From the NCBI RefSeq assembly GCF_002899945.2, contig NZ_PPEG02000004.1, positions 124,001 to 188,000 of the forward strand: a DNA stretch of 64,000 nt. Direction: 5' to 3'. Source of the stretch: Chryseobacterium viscerum. Lineage in GTDB: Bacteria > Bacteroidota > Bacteroidia > Flavobacteriales > Weeksellaceae. Of this stretch, positions 50,681 through 60,362 are shown piece after piece. The notes beneath the pieces are model-generated. The model did not search any database. It was not told the DNA's origin and saw nothing but the letters and a program-made list of their open reading frames with translations. The translations under genes were made by a program, and so were the position numbers. Every line of letters starts with the position of its first letter. The stretch's first letter is position 1.

Positions 50681-52162
50681 ATGAGTAATCAGCTTTACAT
50701 AAACGAAATTCAAAGTCTGTTTGATGAGGTACAGAGGTCTGAAATTTTTGAAGATCAGAAAATGATGACAGATGCAGTTCCGCTATTTCCAATTGCGAAG
50801 ATCAATGAGGATTATGAAAGATTAAAAAATACTGAAGATTTTGATCTGAAAGAATTTGTAATGACCCATTTTGACTTTTTGGGAGCAAGAGTTTCTGTTC
50901 ACAGAGACAAGCAGCTTCCCATTGGAGAGCATATTGAAAAGTTATGGGATGAACTGACGCGTACAGCCTATGAAGAAAAAGGAACACTTTTAAAATTGCC
51001 GAAACCCTATATCGTTCCGGGAGGTCGTTTTAATGAGTTTTTCTATTGGGACAGCTATTTTATTATGTTGGGATTAAAAGCTTCCGGAAGAGTAGAAATG
51101 ATGGAAAACATTATTGAAAACTGCTCTTACCTGATTCAAAATGTAGGCTTCGTCCCGAATGCGAGCAGAACTCATTTCCTGAGCAGATCGCAGCCTCCTT
51201 ATTTTTCGCTGATGCTGGATCTTCTTTTTGAAACCCAAGGCGATGAAGGAATTTATACCCAATACCACGAAACGCTGGAGAAAGAATATGCTTTCTGGAT
51301 GAATGGCGAAGAGTCACTTGAGAATAATTCAAGTGTAAAAAGAGTGGTAAGAACACAGGATGGAGATATCCTGAACCGTTACTATGATGCAGAGAATGCA
51401 CCACGTCCTGAAAGTTACCTGATCGATATTGAAGATCACGAAAAAGGTGCAGGAGATGAATTTTACAGAAACATAAGAAGCGGCTGCGAGTCAGGCTGGG
51501 ATTTTTCCAGCAGATGGTTTGCAGACGGAGAACATATACAGACGATAGAAACGCTGAACCTTGCACAGGTTGATCTGAACTGCCTTTTATGGCATTTGGA
51601 AAAGACTTTGGCAAAATCTTCAGCACTTCAAAATCTGAGTGAAAAAAACAATTATTTTTCAGAAAGAGCAGCAAGCCGAAGACAGATGATCAATAAATAT
51701 TTCTGGGATGGAAATACTAACAATTATAAAGATTATCACACTAAAAAAAACACAAAAACACCGTCTGAACATATTGCTGCTCTTTACCCTTTATTCCTTG
51801 GAATTGCAGATCAGGAGCAGGCGGAAGCAGTTGCCAAAGCAGTTGCTGAGAAGTTTCTTTATCAGGGAGGCTTGGTGACAACCACCAAAAACTCAGGTCA
51901 GCAGTGGGATCTTCCCAATGCATGGGCTCCTTATCAATGGCTGGGCTTTAAAGCAATGAAAAATTACGGCTTTGATGAACTGGCAGAAAAAATTAAAAAC
52001 AACTGGTGTTCCAATGTAGAAAGGGTCTACAAAAACACTGGGAAACTGATGGAAAAATACAATGCATTAGACACAGAAACAATAGCAGGCGGCGGGGAAT
52101 ACCCCAATCAGGACGGATTCGGTTGGACCAATGGAGTGTATTTACAATTACAACAAAACTGA
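50681..52162 (+). CDS. treF: Trehalase (GH37), cytoplasmic
   Basis: A 493-residue alpha,alpha-trehalase that splits trehalose into two glucose. Both GH37 signatures are visible: PGGRFNEFFYWDSYF (residues about 109-123) and QQWDLPNAWAPYQW (about 407-420). The acid/base region GCESGWDFSSRWF is near 268. No signal peptide, so it acts in the cytoplasm and needs trehalose import. It starts 2 nt after the MFS stop, so the two are one transcript. TreF is chosen over periplasmic TreA for that reason. Confidence 0.93.
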   Translation: MSNQLYINEIQSLFDEVQRSEIFEDQKMMTDAVPLFPIAKINEDYERLKNTEDFDLKEFVMTHFDFLGARVSVHRDKQLPIGEHIEKLWDELTRTAYEEKGTLLKLPKPYIVPGGRFNEFFYWDSYFIMLGLKASGRVEMMENIIENCSYLIQNVGFVPNASRTHFLSRSQPPYFSLMLDLLFETQGDEGIYTQYHETLEKEYAFWMNGEESLENNSSVKRVVRTQDGDILNRYYDAENAPRPESYLIDIEDHEKGAGDEFYRNIRSGCESGWDFSSRWFADGEHIQTIETLNLAQVDLNCLLWHLEKTLAKSSALQNLSEKNNYFSERAASRRQMINKYFWDGNTNNYKDYHTKKNTKTPSEHIAALYPLFLGIADQEQAEAVAKAVAEKFLYQGGLVTTTKNSGQQWDLPNAWAPYQWLGFKAMKNYGFDELAEKIKNNWCSNVERVYKNTGKLMEKYNALDTETIAGGGEYPNQDGFGWTNGVYLQLQQN

Positions 52163-52179
52163 AACTAACAATAAAAGAT

Positions 52180-54615
52180 ATGGCTATGAAAAAAAAATCG
52201 ATCTTTTTAATCGCCGCAACAGCTACGTTATACTTTAATAATGCTTATGCCCAGGAAACTCCGAAAGATTCGGCAAAAGTTTCTTCTATAGATCAGATTG
52301 TCATTACCGGAAATTCCGGTCCTAAGAAAAAAATAGAATCCAGTACTGCGATTTCTACATTTAGTGCCAAAGAAATTCAGAAACAGAACCCAATCAGTGC
52401 CGCGGCATTACTACAGAGGGTTCCTGGATTTGCTGTGGAAACTTCAGGAGGTGAAGTAGGGAACAACCTTTTTGCAAGGGGGATTCCTTCTGCAGGTGCC
52501 TATGAATTTGTACAGGTACAGGAAGATGGTCTTCCGGTTTTTGAAGATGGAGCATTACAGTTTGCCAATGCTGATAACTTTTTCCGTGTAGATAATTCGG
52601 TCAATCGTCTGGAAGCTTTGAGAGGAGGTTCAGGGTCTATTTTTGCTACGAATTCTCCGGGAGGGCTTATCAACTTTATTACCAGAGAAGGAACCAATGA
52701 TTTCAGAGGAACTGCAAAAGTGGAAACCAGTACCTATGGATTGATGCGTACGGACCTTAATGTAGGGGGAGCATTGGTTCAGGATAAATTATTCTTTAAT
52801 ATCGGTGGTTTTTACAGAACAGACAACGGAATCAGAAAGACTGGCTTCAAAGCCAATGACGGAGGTCAGATCAGAATGAATCTGAAATATGTCTTTGATA
52901 AAGGCTATGTAAAAGTGTATTATAAAAAACTGGACGACAGAAATACGTTCTTCCTTCCGATTCCTTTGACCCAAAATGGGAATGATCTGAAAGAATTTCC
53001 AGGTTTTGATCCTAACTATGGAACATACAGCTACCGATCAATCAGTCAGTTGAATATTCCACAAGCAGGAGGCGGGTTTTTCAAAAGAAATCTTGAAGAT
53101 GGAATTCATCCGAAAGTAGATGTATTAGGCGCTGAGTTTAAATATGATCTTGGAAACAATTTCAGTGTTTTAAACAAAACAAGATATACCAATATCAATA
53201 TGAATTATACAGGGATTTTCCCTGCCGGAGCTCCATATACAGCAGCAGATTTTGCGAAACGCAGTGGAATTACCGGAAGTAATTATCAATATTCAATGGT
53301 AAGCAATGGCGGAATTGTTAATCCACAATTCGTACAGGAACTTGGATTCTGGGCTATTGACAAACAGATGAATAATTTTGTGAACGACTTACAGTTCAAT
53401 TATAAATTTGATAAAGGAAACGTTACAGCAGGTTTCTACAAATCTAACTGGAAGTCTCATCAGTACTGGAACTGGAGTAATATTCTGGCAACAGCTACAG
53501 ACAAACCTGAATTGCTAAACCTTGTAGATACTTCTCTTACCCCTTTGGATACCGGGTATTCAAAAACGTATAACGGAGTTACCAGCATGACTTTTCTGCA
53601 GAGAGACACTCAGACTCAGGGAAGTTTGAATGATCTTTATGTAAACTTAGACTATAACATCACCGATGCTTTAAGTGTGAACGGAGGTCTTCGTTACAGC
53701 CACGATTATTATAAAGGAAATTTTGCTAATACAACGACTGGCAATTTAAATAATTCTGGGTTGACAACGGATGGAACTCACGGTTTCAACACGACCACTG
53801 CTGATGATAATATGAGCGTATTGGGAAATAAATACACGTACTGGAATTATAACATCGATAAAGTATCTTTCACCGTAGCAGCTAATTATAAAATCAACAG
53901 AGAAAATGCGGTATATGCCCGTTTTTCTAACGGTTTCAGATCTCCGAATGAAGAAGCATACTACAATTATTTCTCCAATCCAACTCCTGATAAACCGTTA
54001 AAATCTGTAACGACCAATCAGTTGGAAGTTGGATATAAATATTACTCGCGTACCTTTGATATCGCAGTGATTCCGTTCTATTCTACATTGAAGAATCTTT
54101 CTTTCACAGATATTTTCTCTAATGGAAAATCTGAAAATACATTTGCCAATACACAAAACTACGGGGTTGAATTTGAAGGATATGCCCGTCTGTTCAATAA
54201 TATTTTAGAAGTTTCATTCAATGGAACAGTTCAGAGCCCTAAATATAAAAACCTGGAAGCTGGAAGTGTTCTTGAAGGAAATGTAGTACGAAGAATGCCG
54301 AAGTTTTTCTTCAATATTTCACCGGCAGTCAATATTACAAAAGCATGGAGAGCCTATGCAAGTATGAATTACTATGGAAAACGTTTCCAGGATGAGAAAA
54401 ATGTACAGACGTTACCTGCTTTCACAGAATTTGGTGCAGGAATGTCTTATCAATTAGGAAAAATACGCTTTGCAGTGGATGGAACCAATATCTTTAATAC
54501 CATTGGTATCACAGAAGGAGATCCAAGAGCAGGATCACCAAACGGAGATGGAACAATCATGGCAAGACCTATTATGGGGGCTGCTGCCAGAGCATCCATC
54601 ACACTGGATTTCTAA
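52180..54615 (+). CDS. TonB-dependent outer-membrane receptor (probable trehalose uptake)
   Basis: An 811-residue receptor from ATG 52180. A longer frame overlaps treF and is discarded. The signal peptide ends NAYAQ. A TonB-box-like region SSIDQIVITGN (about 32-42) is followed by a plug domain (STFSAKEIQKQNPISAAALLQRVPGFAVE, EALRGGSGSIFATNSPGGLINFITREG) and a beta-barrel ending ASITLDF. No CarboxypepD-like N-terminal domain and no SusD gene follow, so it is not a Sus-type pair. It is 17 nt after treF and should import trehalose or an oligosaccharide. Confidence 0.88.
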   Translation: MAMKKKSIFLIAATATLYFNNAYAQETPKDSAKVSSIDQIVITGNSGPKKKIESSTAISTFSAKEIQKQNPISAAALLQRVPGFAVETSGGEVGNNLFARGIPSAGAYEFVQVQEDGLPVFEDGALQFANADNFFRVDNSVNRLEALRGGSGSIFATNSPGGLINFITREGTNDFRGTAKVETSTYGLMRTDLNVGGALVQDKLFFNIGGFYRTDNGIRKTGFKANDGGQIRMNLKYVFDKGYVKVYYKKLDDRNTFFLPIPLTQNGNDLKEFPGFDPNYGTYSYRSISQLNIPQAGGGFFKRNLEDGIHPKVDVLGAEFKYDLGNNFSVLNKTRYTNINMNYTGIFPAGAPYTAADFAKRSGITGSNYQYSMVSNGGIVNPQFVQELGFWAIDKQMNNFVNDLQFNYKFDKGNVTAGFYKSNWKSHQYWNWSNILATATDKPELLNLVDTSLTPLDTGYSKTYNGVTSMTFLQRDTQTQGSLNDLYVNLDYNITDALSVNGGLRYSHDYYKGNFANTTTGNLNNSGLTTDGTHGFNTTTADDNMSVLGNKYTYWNYNIDKVSFTVAANYKINRENAVYARFSNGFRSPNEEAYYNYFSNPTPDKPLKSVTTNQLEVGYKYYSRTFDIAVIPFYSTLKNLSFTDIFSNGKSENTFANTQNYGVEFEGYARLFNNILEVSFNGTVQSPKYKNLEAGSVLEGNVVRRMPKFFFNISPAVNITKAWRAYASMNYYGKRFQDEKNVQTLPAFTEFGAGMSYQLGKIRFAVDGTNIFNTIGITEGDPRAGSPNGDGTIMARPIMGAAARASITLDF

Positions 54616-54635
54616 ATTCTATTTCTTTATAACAA

Positions 54636-54670
54636 CAAAACCGTCAGAATTTCTGACGGTTTTGTGTTTT
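54636..54670 (+). terminator. Terminator of the trehalose operon
   Basis: AAACCGTCAGAA / TTCTGACGGTTT is followed by T-rich sequence, 21 nt after the receptor stop. Confidence 0.85.
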
Positions 54671-54730
54671 TTACTATTACTGCCCGATAAAAACTATAAA
54701 TACATTGAAAATATCAATATTTATGGTATA

Positions 54731-54890
54731 AATTAACAGGTCGCTCCTCCGGAGCTATAATTTTAAAACAAATACTTTCTATTAACAGTTAGCTCCCATT
54801 GGAGCTGGATTTGATCCCATCGGGATCTACTGTTAGTAGAAAAAATGGAGTCCCCATAAAATATAGCTCCGGAGGAGCGACCTGTTAATT
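54731..54890. repeat. Cruciform repeat with perfect 29-bp inverted ends
   Basis: The first 29 bases (54731-54759, AATTAACAGGTCGCTCCTCC...) are the exact reverse complement of 54862-54890. The 102 bases between have a second, imperfect inverted pair (CTATTAACAG / CTGTTAGTAG). They also hold two small hairpins (AGCTCC-CATT-GGAGCT and GATCCC-ATC-GGGATC). The whole block resembles a REP/RAYT-type palindromic mobile repeat. No transposase is in the window. Confidence 0.8.
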
Positions 54891-54989
54891 ATGCTTAAAT
54901 TTTATCGAACAAGAATGATTTTTTATATAAAGTGTCACATCTAAGGTTGATTCAAGACATTTATATGACTCTCAAACTCTCCGACCCTC

Positions 54990-55628
54990 TTACTTCAAAA
55001 ACGGATTATACTGTTTTTCAAATCCTATAGAAGTAGGATTTCCATGTCCTGAGAAAACCTGAGTATCATTATCCAGAATGAAAAGTTTCGATTTTATACC
55101 CTCAATCAGCTGATCATAATTTCCTTTATAAAGATCTGTTCTTCCGATGCTGCCTTCAAAAAGCACATCCCCGGAAATCATGAACTTTTGGTTTTCATTA
55201 TGATACACCACACTTCCCGGAGAATGTCCCGGAACGTGATAGATTTTAAATTTTTCACCATCTAAATCCAGTTCATCACCCTCATTGATATATTCTACCT
55301 CCACTTTTACAGGATCTATCTGCATTCCGAATCTTACGCCGCTCGCCTGAAGCATATCCAGTACTTCCTGATCTTCCTGATGCATATTCACAGGAACTTT
55401 GAATGTATCAAAAGCCCATTGAAGCCCAAATACATGATCGATATGAGCATGGGTAAGAAGGATTTTCTGAATGTTCAGTCCGTTTTCTTTGATGAAGTTA
55501 TCAATAGCCTGAGTTTCCTGTCCGCTCATATTTCCCGGATCAATTAACCACGCATTTTTATTGTCGTTATAGATGATGTAAGTATTTTCGCTTGCAAAGT
55601 TGAATACGAAACCTTGAATCTGAAGCAT
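54990..55628 (-). CDS. Metallo-beta-lactamase-fold hydrolase, glyoxalase II-like
   Basis: A 212-residue enzyme from ATG 55628. The zinc-binding motif THAHIDH (residues 59-65) is followed by VPGHSPGSVVYH (third His), GDVLFEGSIGRTDL (bridging Asp) and FSGHGNPTSIGFEK (last His). This is the glyoxalase II/persulfide dioxygenase branch of the family. The substrate is unknown. Divergent from the DUF5103 gene, with 60 nt between starts. Confidence 0.88.
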   Translation of the reverse strand: MLQIQGFVFNFASENTYIIYNDNKNAWLIDPGNMSGQETQAIDNFIKENGLNIQKILLTHAHIDHVFGLQWAFDTFKVPVNMHQEDQEVLDMLQASGVRFGMQIDPVKVEVEYINEGDELDLDGEKFKIYHVPGHSPGSVVYHNENQKFMISGDVLFEGSIGRTDLYKGNYDQLIEGIKSKLFILDNDTQVFSGHGNPTSIGFEKQYNPFLK

Positions 55629-55688
55629 ATCTGAATATTTTTTATTCAAAAATACAATATTATTAAGGAAATGGCTATCTTCGTCTTA

Positions 55689-56909
55689 ATGAAAACTTTG
55701 CGAATATTCTTACTTTCTTTAGGCGGACTGGTCTTTGGACAAAACATCCAAAGTGTTCAGTTGTTTAATCCTCAGACCAATGATGAGACTCCGGTAATTA
55801 AAATTGGAGAACAATTGGTTCTAGGCTTTGATGATCTTACAAACGGCAGTCAGATTTACAGATATACATTCAAGCATTATGACAGAAACTGGAATGAAGA
55901 TAATCTGTTTTTTACAGAATTTGCTACCGGAAGTATGAATGCGCTTCTGGATCAGTTTCAGTATTCTTTCAACACGTTACAGGCTTATACCCATTATAAA
56001 CTGGTTTTTCCAAACGATAAAATCCAGCTGAAGGTTTCGGGGAATTATGAATTGATTGTTTACAAAGATTCCGCAGATCAGCCTCTTTTCAAAAAAAGAT
56101 TTTATCTGGTAGAAGATATGACGGCTCTGGCTTTGAATATTTCTAGAATTGCAGATGCAAAGAATCCCAATATCAACCAAAGGGTAGAGGTAAATGTTTC
56201 TCCGAAAGGAGGAGATATTTCTTCCAATGTGAATTCAATCACGATGAATGTGATGCAGAATAACAACCCGAATATGGTGATTTCCAATCAGAAGCCAAGT
56301 GCTGTTTTAGGAAACCAGGTGCTTTTTCAGCAGATGAACCTTACTTTTCCCGGAGACAATGAGTTTTATTATTTCGATAATAAAAATATGAACATGGCTG
56401 CGGATATGGTACGTTCCACTGAAATAAAAGATGATGTCAACCAGACTTATCTTCATCCTGTATGGGCCTTTCCTTTAAATTATCAATATCAGCCGGATGT
56501 CAACGGAGCGTGGTATTACCGAAGAAATGATTTGGGAAGAGAAAGAGATGCCGATAGAGAAGGGGACTATTCATGGGTACACTTCTATCTGGAGTCGGAT
56601 CCTGTAGATAAAGAGATTTATGTTTTGGGTGGGTTTAATAATTTTAAGCCAGGCAAAGAAAATCAGATGCAGTACGATGCAGCTACTAAACAATATGTGG
56701 CTAAAATATTCCTGAAACAAGGCTTTTACAACTATGTTTTGGTAACAAAAGAAGGAGAAGGGCCATTGAATTTCGGAGAGGTGAATGGTAATTTCTGGCA
56801 GACAGAAAACCTGTATCAGGCATTTCTTTATTATGCCCCATTCGGAAGAAACTATGATGGGCTCATGGGCTATGGAGAATTCAGAACTCCGATTGCGAAT
56901 AAAAGATAA
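55689..56909 (+). CDS. DUF5103 family protein
   Basis: A 406-residue protein with a signal peptide (MKTLRIFLLSLGGLVFGQ), probably periplasmic. The body has the DUF5103 pattern: IQSVQLFNPQTNDETPVIKIGEQLVLGFDDL, SQIYRYTFKHYDRNW, LVEDMTALALNISRIADAKNPNINQRVEV, and a carbohydrate-binding-like C-terminal sandwich (DKEIYVLGGFNNFKPGKENQM). Function unknown. ATG 55689 is preferred to 55671, because the latter overlaps a probable promoter (TATCTTCG). Confidence 0.8.
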   Translation: MKTLRIFLLSLGGLVFGQNIQSVQLFNPQTNDETPVIKIGEQLVLGFDDLTNGSQIYRYTFKHYDRNWNEDNLFFTEFATGSMNALLDQFQYSFNTLQAYTHYKLVFPNDKIQLKVSGNYELIVYKDSADQPLFKKRFYLVEDMTALALNISRIADAKNPNINQRVEVNVSPKGGDISSNVNSITMNVMQNNNPNMVISNQKPSAVLGNQVLFQQMNLTFPGDNEFYYFDNKNMNMAADMVRSTEIKDDVNQTYLHPVWAFPLNYQYQPDVNGAWYYRRNDLGRERDADREGDYSWVHFYLESDPVDKEIYVLGGFNNFKPGKENQMQYDAATKQYVAKIFLKQGFYNYVLVTKEGEGPLNFGEVNGNFWQTENLYQAFLYYAPFGRNYDGLMGYGEFRTPIANKR

Positions 56910-56949
56910 TCATGACTTGATATATCAATTTACATAAAAATATACCATA

Positions 56950-57018
56950 TAAAATGGGACTGTCTCTTAAGATGGTCCCTTTTTTTGATCTTGAAGACCT
57001 ATATCTTGTCCCATTTTA
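56950..57018 (+). terminator. Terminator inside a larger inverted repeat
   Basis: GGGAC (56956-56960) and GTCCC (56975-56979) form a hairpin followed by TTTTTTT. An 11-bp word TAAAATGGGAC (56950-56960) recurs inverted at 57008-57018. The rest of 56910-57280 is AT-rich with nothing coding. Confidence 0.6.
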
Positions 57019-57280
57019 GAATCTTTTTATTATTGTACGCATTGTAATGCACAACATAGTGAAAAAAAATAATTCACAAAACTTTGATTTCTGTTAAATA
57101 TATCAATGTAAAATCCCTTTTATTTTAAAAATATTGTTAAATATTTTTCTTTGTTTTAAAATCATCATTGTGTTTTGTTTATTGATTTATAATATCAATT
57201 GAATTTTACTCATTGTTTATATCATTTTATTGTGAAAAGTTTATAAATTCGTCAACACAATCAACCAACCAAATATTATT

Positions 57281-59245
57281 ATGAAAACGAAATTTATCTT
57301 AGTGGCAAGCGTTGCCGCCTGCTCTTTTGTTTTTGCACAAAACACACCATCAAAATTAATTCCGGGTAAAAGCGGATTACACGCTGAATTCATGCGATTC
57401 GAAAAAAATGCACCTTCTTTCCAGGGAAGCCCTGTCTTATTTGACGAAACTTCACAGAGAATTTCTCAAGGACAAGGGTTAAAATTGGGATTAGAAAGAG
57501 ATGCTTTGGGCTTTGAAACCCACAGATTCCAACAGACCGTAAATGACATTCCTGTAGAATACGGAATGATGGCCGTACAGACAAAAGAAGGGAAAATCGT
57601 AGGACAATCAGGAAAATGGGTTCTGAATGTTCCGAAAGGAATTGGAAAGAAAGCCAATATTTCTGAAAAAATAGCTCTAGATAATGCTTTATCATTCATA
57701 GGAGCAGAAACCTACAAATGGCAGAATAGAGAAGAAGAAGATTTTCTTAAAAAAGACTCTAATAATGCCGATGCAAGCTTTGTTCCTAAAGGTGAATTGG
57801 TGTATTACTCAGATCCTACAGATGAAAATCTGAATGACTTAACATTAGCTTATAAATTTGATATTTATGCTGAAAAACCATTGAGCAGACAATATGTTTT
57901 TGTAGATGCTAAAAACGGAAAAGTATTGGGAACTGATGCAATCATCCACGAAGTGAATACTCCGGGTACAGCTACAACAGGGTACAGTGGAAGCAGATCT
58001 ATTGTTGCTGATTCTTATAACGGCAGTTATAGATTAAGAGAAACAGGAAGAAATGGAGGTACCTCCGTAGAAACATACAACCTGAAAAAAGGAACTAATT
58101 ACTCATCTGCAGTAGATTTTACAGACACAGATAATGTATGGAATAATGTGAACACCAACAAAGATCAGTATGCTACCGATGCTCATTGGGGGGCAGAAAT
58201 GACTCTGGATTATTACTATACAAAATTCGGTAGAAAAAGTATAGACAACAATAATTTTGCCATCAAATCTTACGTACATTATTCTACTAATTATTTCAAT
58301 GCATTTTGGGATGGTTCCAGAATGACCTATGGAGATGGAAGTTCCACAACAAACGGAGGAAAACCATTGACTGCACTTGATGTTTGCGGCCACGAAATTA
58401 CTCATGGAATGACTTCTAAAACTGCAAATCTTGCTTATCAGAGAGAGTCCGGAGCATTGAACGAAGGTTTCTCTGATGTTTTTGGAAACTCAATAGAGCG
58501 TTGGGCAAGACCTACTCAGGCAAGCTGGACGCTGGGTGAAGATTTCAGTTATGTGATCAGAGATATGGCAAATCCTAATGCTTATAGCCAACCGGATACC
58601 TATAAAGGAAAATACTGGAAAGATGCAAGCAGTTCTTGTACTCCTCAGGGAAATCCTAATCTACCTGGATATAATGATTCTTGCTGGGTTCATACCAATT
58701 CGGGAGTGCTTAACTTCTGGTATTATTTATTGGTAACAGGAGGTTCTGGTACTAACGATAACAGCTTTGCTTATAACGTTACCGGAATAGGACTGGATAA
58801 GGCGGGAGCCATTGCTTACAGAACATTAACAACTTACCTGACTTCATCATCCAATTATGCGAATGCAAGAACGTATTCTATCCAGGCAGCTACCGATTTG
58901 TACGGAGCAACCAGCAATGAAGTAACTCAGGTTAAAAATGCATGGAACGCAGTAGGTGTAGGAGGCGGAACTTCTGTGGCAGGAAAAGTGGCAGCTGTAG
59001 ATGCTCAGCTTTATACAATAAGTCCAAACCCTGCAACCGACAGATTTACTGTAAACTTCGAAGGTAAAGCTGGAAGAGGAATTGTAGAATTGATAAGTCT
59101 GACAGGTAAGAAAGAAATTTCTGAAAAAGTAGAACTTACAGATGGGATCAATAAACTGAATATACAACTTCCTTCCAATATCCTTCCGGGAGTATATATT
59201 GTAATGGTAAATGGAGAAAAAGCAGGAAACCTGATTAAAAAGTAA
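57281..59245 (+). CDS. Secreted M4 (thermolysin-like) metalloprotease with T9SS domain
   Basis: A 654-residue zinc endopeptidase precursor. A signal peptide (residues 1-19, ending FAQ) precedes an FTP/PepSY propeptide (about 45-215). The catalytic domain has CGHEITHGM (zinc HExxH, H371/H375), the third zinc ligand Glu 20 residues on (GALNEGFSDVFG, about E395), and a C-terminal His region (DSCWVHTNSGVLNFWYYLL). The tail is a type A T9SS sorting domain (ISPNPATDRFTVNFEGKAGRGIVELISLTG ... IVMVNGEKAGNLIKK). Probably an extracellular protease of the elastase or bacillolysin type. Confidence 0.93.
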   Translation: MKTKFILVASVAACSFVFAQNTPSKLIPGKSGLHAEFMRFEKNAPSFQGSPVLFDETSQRISQGQGLKLGLERDALGFETHRFQQTVNDIPVEYGMMAVQTKEGKIVGQSGKWVLNVPKGIGKKANISEKIALDNALSFIGAETYKWQNREEEDFLKKDSNNADASFVPKGELVYYSDPTDENLNDLTLAYKFDIYAEKPLSRQYVFVDAKNGKVLGTDAIIHEVNTPGTATTGYSGSRSIVADSYNGSYRLRETGRNGGTSVETYNLKKGTNYSSAVDFTDTDNVWNNVNTNKDQYATDAHWGAEMTLDYYYTKFGRKSIDNNNFAIKSYVHYSTNYFNAFWDGSRMTYGDGSSTTNGGKPLTALDVCGHEITHGMTSKTANLAYQRESGALNEGFSDVFGNSIERWARPTQASWTLGEDFSYVIRDMANPNAYSQPDTYKGKYWKDASSSCTPQGNPNLPGYNDSCWVHTNSGVLNFWYYLLVTGGSGTNDNSFAYNVTGIGLDKAGAIAYRTLTTYLTSSSNYANARTYSIQAATDLYGATSNEVTQVKNAWNAVGVGGGTSVAGKVAAVDAQLYTISPNPATDRFTVNFEGKAGRGIVELISLTGKKEISEKVELTDGINKLNIQLPSNILPGVYIVMVNGEKAGNLIKK

Positions 59246-59268
59246 ACCAAATCTTAATATATTTCAGT

Positions 59269-59302
59269 AAAAAGGCCACAAGAATTACTTGTGGCCTTTT
59301 GT
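59269..59302. terminator. Bidirectional terminator
   Basis: AAAAGGCCACAAG / CTTGTGGCCTTTT with a 5-nt loop, between the protease (+) and hemH (-). Confidence 0.9.
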
Positions 59303-59322
59303 ATATTTTTGACTAATATGAA

Positions 59323-60351
59323 TTAAACCAAATAGAAATCATTCAGTTTTTCTTCACACAGTATTTTTACAACATCAATCCATCTATCTTCATCATTCAG
59401 ACATGGAATATAGTGGAAACTTTCCCCACCACCATGCATAAACTGCTCTTTTCCTTCCACAGAAATTTCTTCTAAAGTCTCAAGACAGTCAGAAACGAAT
59501 GCCGGGCATACAATCGCCAGATTTTTTACCCCATTTTTACCAATTGATTCCAATGTTTCGTCAGTATAAGGTTCAATCCATTTATCTTTTCCTAATCTTG
59601 ACTGGAAAGAAACAATTGTTTTTTCTTTAGGTAAATTCAACTTTTCAATCACACGCTGTGTGGTTTTATAACATTGATGACGATAGCAGAACTGATGGCT
59701 CGGATTGTCATCTCTGGAACAGCAGTCATTAAGATTACAAGTCTTTGTAGGATCTGTCTTATAAATATGTCTTTCCGGAACTCCATGATAAGAAAACTGA
59801 AGGGCATCAAAATTTTCAGGAAGTTTTTCCTTAATGCTTTCTGCCAGACAATTGATATAAATATCTCTGTTGTAGAAAGGCTGTATATAATTGATCTTTA
59901 CCTTTGGAAACTTCTTTTTTCTTACTTCTTCTGCCTTTTCAATCACCGTTTCCGTTGTGCTCATGGCATATTGAGGATATAAAGGAAAAAGAACGATCTC
60001 AGTAACCCCTTGATCTACCAGTTTCTGAATACCAGCTTCAATACTGGGCTGTGCATATCTCATTCCGATTTCTACGGGAACGTCTACCAGTTTCTGAAGT
60101 TTTTTCTGAATTTTTTCAGTGATGACAATCAGTGGAGAACCTTCATCTGTCCAAACCGTTTTATAGGCTTCTGCAGATTTTGCAGGTCTTGTCTTCAGGA
60201 TAATTCCCTGTACAAGAAGAGCGCGAAAGATCCAACGGTAATCAATCACTTTTTCGTCCATCAAAAATTCATCAAGATATTCCTTTACGTCGTTTACAGC
60301 AGTAGATCTCGGTGATCCGAGGTTTACCAGTAAAATTCCTTTCTTATTCAA
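59323..60351 (-). CDS. hemH: Ferrochelatase
   Basis: HemH (342 residues) inserts iron into protoporphyrin IX. Signatures: GILLVNLGSPRS, LFPLYPQYAMSTTETVI, FSYHGVPERHIYKTD (catalytic His) and FVSDCLETLEEI with the conserved Glu. A Cys-rich insert (CNLNDCC ... FCYRHQCY, six Cys) follows the active site, as I recall in Bacteroidota enzymes, and may hold a metal. The start is TTG at 60351, 11 nt after the preceding stop, so it is coupled to the FMN reductase gene. Confidence 0.94.
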   Translation of the reverse strand: MNKKGILLVNLGSPRSTAVNDVKEYLDEFLMDEKVIDYRWIFRALLVQGIILKTRPAKSAEAYKTVWTDEGSPLIVITEKIQKKLQKLVDVPVEIGMRYAQPSIEAGIQKLVDQGVTEIVLFPLYPQYAMSTTETVIEKAEEVRKKKFPKVKINYIQPFYNRDIYINCLAESIKEKLPENFDALQFSYHGVPERHIYKTDPTKTCNLNDCCSRDDNPSHQFCYRHQCYKTTQRVIEKLNLPKEKTIVSFQSRLGKDKWIEPYTDETLESIGKNGVKNLAIVCPAFVSDCLETLEEISVEGKEQFMHGGGESFHYIPCLNDEDRWIDVVKILCEEKLNDFYLV

Positions 60352-60362
60352 TATTCTAATTT

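Noticed and set aside
52006..52179. Upstream extension of the TonB receptor frame
   Set aside because: It overlaps the treF coding region in another frame, and the signal peptide begins at 52180.
56950..57018. Inverted TAAAATGGGAC words as an insertion-sequence remnant
   Set aside because: No transposase or target duplication is visible. It is best explained as a terminator with an extended repeat.
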